Source: Chalara sp. BL73 | Lineage: Eukaryota > Ascomycota > Leotiomycetes > Helotiales | Direction: 5' to 3' | NCBI GenBank assembly: GCA_918026815.1 | Contig: CAKJVC010000030.1 | Location: 1-64,000 of the forward strand | DNA: 64,000 nt | In this document: positions 61,880 to 64,000 of the stretch, piece after piece | How the letters are laid out: every line of letters starts with the position of its first letter | Numbering within the stretch: the first letter of the stretch is position 1 | Notes under the pieces: model-generated | The model's database searches: none | Seen by the model: only the letters and a program-made list of their open reading frames with translations | What the model was told of the DNA's origin: nothing | Program-made: the position numbers and the translations under genes

Positions 61880-64000
61880 CTTATTACAGCCTGCCAACAG
61901 AATGAAGCCTGCCGGTACGCCTGCTACAAACCCGCAAGCACCGTAGCAGGCCTAATCAACGACCTACGCTCCTCAATTGCAACTCACGAGGCAGCTAACC
62001 CGGATTCTACAGCGTACTTTACGGACCGTCGGTACTACGGCAAAAGGCACAACTACAACTCAGGAAATCGCCAGTACAGTTCACGACACAAAGGCCGTTG
62101 CTTCGTGTGCAAAAGAGAGAATTGCCGCTCGTGGAAACACAGCTCCGAAGAACAGGAGGAAGCAAAAGCTCGATTCAAAGCCCGCAACTCAAGCAGGTTC
62201 GACACTAGAGCACCCGACTTCAACAAACGCTTCAACGACAGCCTACGCCAATACATCATGACATTTGAAGGCAATGAGGATAGCGAAAGCGATTCCGAGG
62301 GTATCGACGAAGCTTTCAGTGCTTTAACAATCAAAGCCGACCTTGATTTCGACCTTCTTCCTGACCCAAACCCTGAACCTGGCTCTACCGATCAAACAGG
62401 GCACTTTGCAACAAGCTACCTTGCAAGCAGCGACGCAACTTCGCTGATTACGGAGCTGAGTGATCGAGCTGTAGGCCATCTGATTGCAGCTACGGGCCGT
62501 ATTCATGACAACAACCCCGTAAGTGACCCTGAAAACGACCCGTACAACGCTGATATCTACGCTGCTACTTCTGCCAACCTACCACGCTACAACGCTAGCC
62601 AATTCTACGGTATCATGATCGACACCGGCGCTTCTAAGCACTCGACAGCCGGCCATGGCCAGCTTCAGGCTCTACAGCGCCAAAGCAGCTCTAATATCGA
62701 CATCGACAACACGACAAAAGGGATGGTTAAAGTACAGTTTGGTATTGGATCTACAACGTCAATTGGCTCTATTCTCCTCGATACTCCACTAGGCCAAGTA
62801 CAATTTCACATAGTCGAAGCAGATACTCCATTCCTTCTTAGCCTTGCGGATATGGATTCTTTACAGGTTTACTTGAACAACCTGAAAAACGTTCTAGTTA
62901 CTCCGAACGGCAACGTGCCAGTTGTACGTCGTTTTGGCCACTCATTTTTGCTTTGGAACACTTCATTACAGTCTTTTCTGAAAAACTCTTTCGACAATAA
63001 CCCTTGCTACTTCACCAATTCAGAGCTACGCCGGCTTCATCACCGATTCGGCCATCCTTCGGTAGGTAGGCTCGAGGCGGTACTGACCCGTGCTGGCCAT
63101 GAAGTCAGCAAAAGTGCTTTAGAGCATTTGACTCGATATTGCTTTTACTGCCAAAAACACGGCAAATCTCCTGGCAGATTCAGGTTTACAATCGAAGATA
63201 GCAATATCGAATTCAATTATTGTATTATTGTCGATATCATGTATATCGACAAAAGCCCATTGCTTCATATCGTCGACCAGGCTACTCGATACCAGGCAGG
63301 AAGATGGCTTCAAAATATCAGCGCAAAGCATACATGGGACGTGCTACGCATGTGCTGGATTGACACTTATTTAGGCCCTCCTGACCTGATTGCTACCGAC
63401 GCTGGCAAGAACTTCGTTAGCAAAGAATTCAAGCAACACGCCGGCTCTATAGGCATCAAAATCAAAACTGCACCTGTAGAAGCTCACAACTCAATTGGAC
63501 TAGTCGAACGATACCACGGCCCTTTGCGTCGTGCTTTTCAAATTATTACGGCCGAGATTCAGGATATCGACAAAGATATGGCTCTGCAAATGGCCTTCAA
63601 AGCTGTAAACGACTCTGCAGGCCCTGACGGGCTTGTGCCTACGCTATTGGTCTACGGAGCCTATCCACGAATCACTGAGCTCGACGCTCCTCCAGCTACC
63701 GTTCAGCAACGAGCTACAGCCCTCAAGAAAGCTATGGAAGAAATCAAGAAGCTTAGAGCTGCACGCCAAGTCAACAACGCTCTCAACATGCGGAATGGCC
63801 CTAGGATCGACGCTATCCACGACCTCCCTTTGAACTCGCCAGTACTAGTATGGAGGGAAGGCAACACAGGGGGACGTGGCCACTGGAATGGCCCATACAA
63901 GCTGATATCAATTGAAGGAGAATCATGTGTAATCGACTTACCTCACGGCTTAACTACCTTTCGATCAACAACCGTAAAGCCTTACTATACGGAAAGAAGC
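61880..64000 (+). CDS. Copia pol (gag C-terminus, protease, integrase), open at the window end
   Basis: The frame continues directly from gag after the TAG and stays open for 707 codons to the last base. It holds the zinc-binding CFVCKRENCRSWKH, the protease box IMIDTGASKHSTAG, the GAG-pre-integrase block LRRLHHRFGHPSVGRLEAVL with YCFYCQKHG, and the integrase core with the acidic positions in IVDIMYIDKS, LIATDAGKNF and NSIGLVERYHGPLRR. After it comes SPVLVWREGNTGGRGHWNGP and VKPYYTE, the C-terminal integrase module of fungal Copia polyproteins. RT and RNase H would follow outside the window. It belongs to a different lineage from the Copia at 34.8-43.4 kb. Confidence 0.92.

Noticed and set aside
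1..64000. CRISPR array, tRNA or rRNA genes
   Set aside because: No regularly spaced direct repeats with unique spacers and no cloverleaf or rRNA-like sequence was recognised; the tandem repeats present have no spacers.

Overview
This is the end of a chromosome from a filamentous ascomycete (Pezizomycotina-type fungus). It opens with 23 copies of the telomere repeat TAACCC and continues inward through subtelomeric DNA. The fungal assignment rests on short GT-AG introns of 46-131 bp, a HET-domain gene, an MHYT membrane protein gene, an OrsD-type gene, Tad-like LINEs, pogo/Fot transposons and stop-codon patterns that resemble RIP. There is no bacterial operon structure and I see no tRNA or rRNA gene.

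Layout. 0-0.4 kb: telomere, a 12-bp variant telomeric satellite and an 18-bp tandem repeat. 0.4-8.5 kb: a T-rich stretch, then a telomere-adjacent LINE-like element with an intact 527-aa ORF, a frameshifted ORF1 and an endonuclease-RT ORF2 that has lost part of its palm. 8.5-9.5 kb: a truncated OrsD-type gene bounded by short telomere repeats. 9.5-13 kb: two MITEs and a Tc1 remnant. 13.5-25.3 kb: host-type genes, mostly broken (MHYT, ilp-like, an unknown gene, an MFS fragment), with one intact HET gene. 26.1-31.6 kb: a nearly intact Tad-like LINE. 32.3-34.5 kb: a five-exon membrane protein gene. 34.5-43.4 kb: a Copia element split by a decayed pogo element, which itself holds three solo LTRs and an intact pogo copy. 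43.4-46.4 kb: a LINE tail and a 5'-truncated ZNFX1-like helicase gene. 46.9-55.7 kb: a MULE-type transposase gene split by a 6.2-kb hAT transposon and a pogo element. 56-59.4 kb: two more pogo transposases. 60.9-64 kb: a Copia gag-pol running off the window.

The most notable object is the hAT element at 46910-53138. It has an 8-bp target duplication, 9-bp terminal inverted repeats and GC-rich ends. Besides an intact four-exon 884-aa transposase it carries two further genes on opposite strands from a shared promoter region: a 370-aa nuclear-looking protein with a SUMO-interaction-like motif, and a divergent histone H3. The histone has a repeated Ala-Lys-Thr-Ser tail and a two-residue-longer loop 1, which is a hallmark of centromeric H3 (CENP-A). 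Nearly every intron and spacer in the element carries the same doublet of TATACTAAT 9-mers, in both orientations. I infer a transposon that carries its own chromatin protein and whose introns may have spread like introner elements.

Several ORF breaks are one-base changes in homopolymer runs, so some 'pseudogene' calls could be assembly errors. All family names are from reading motifs; no database search was run.
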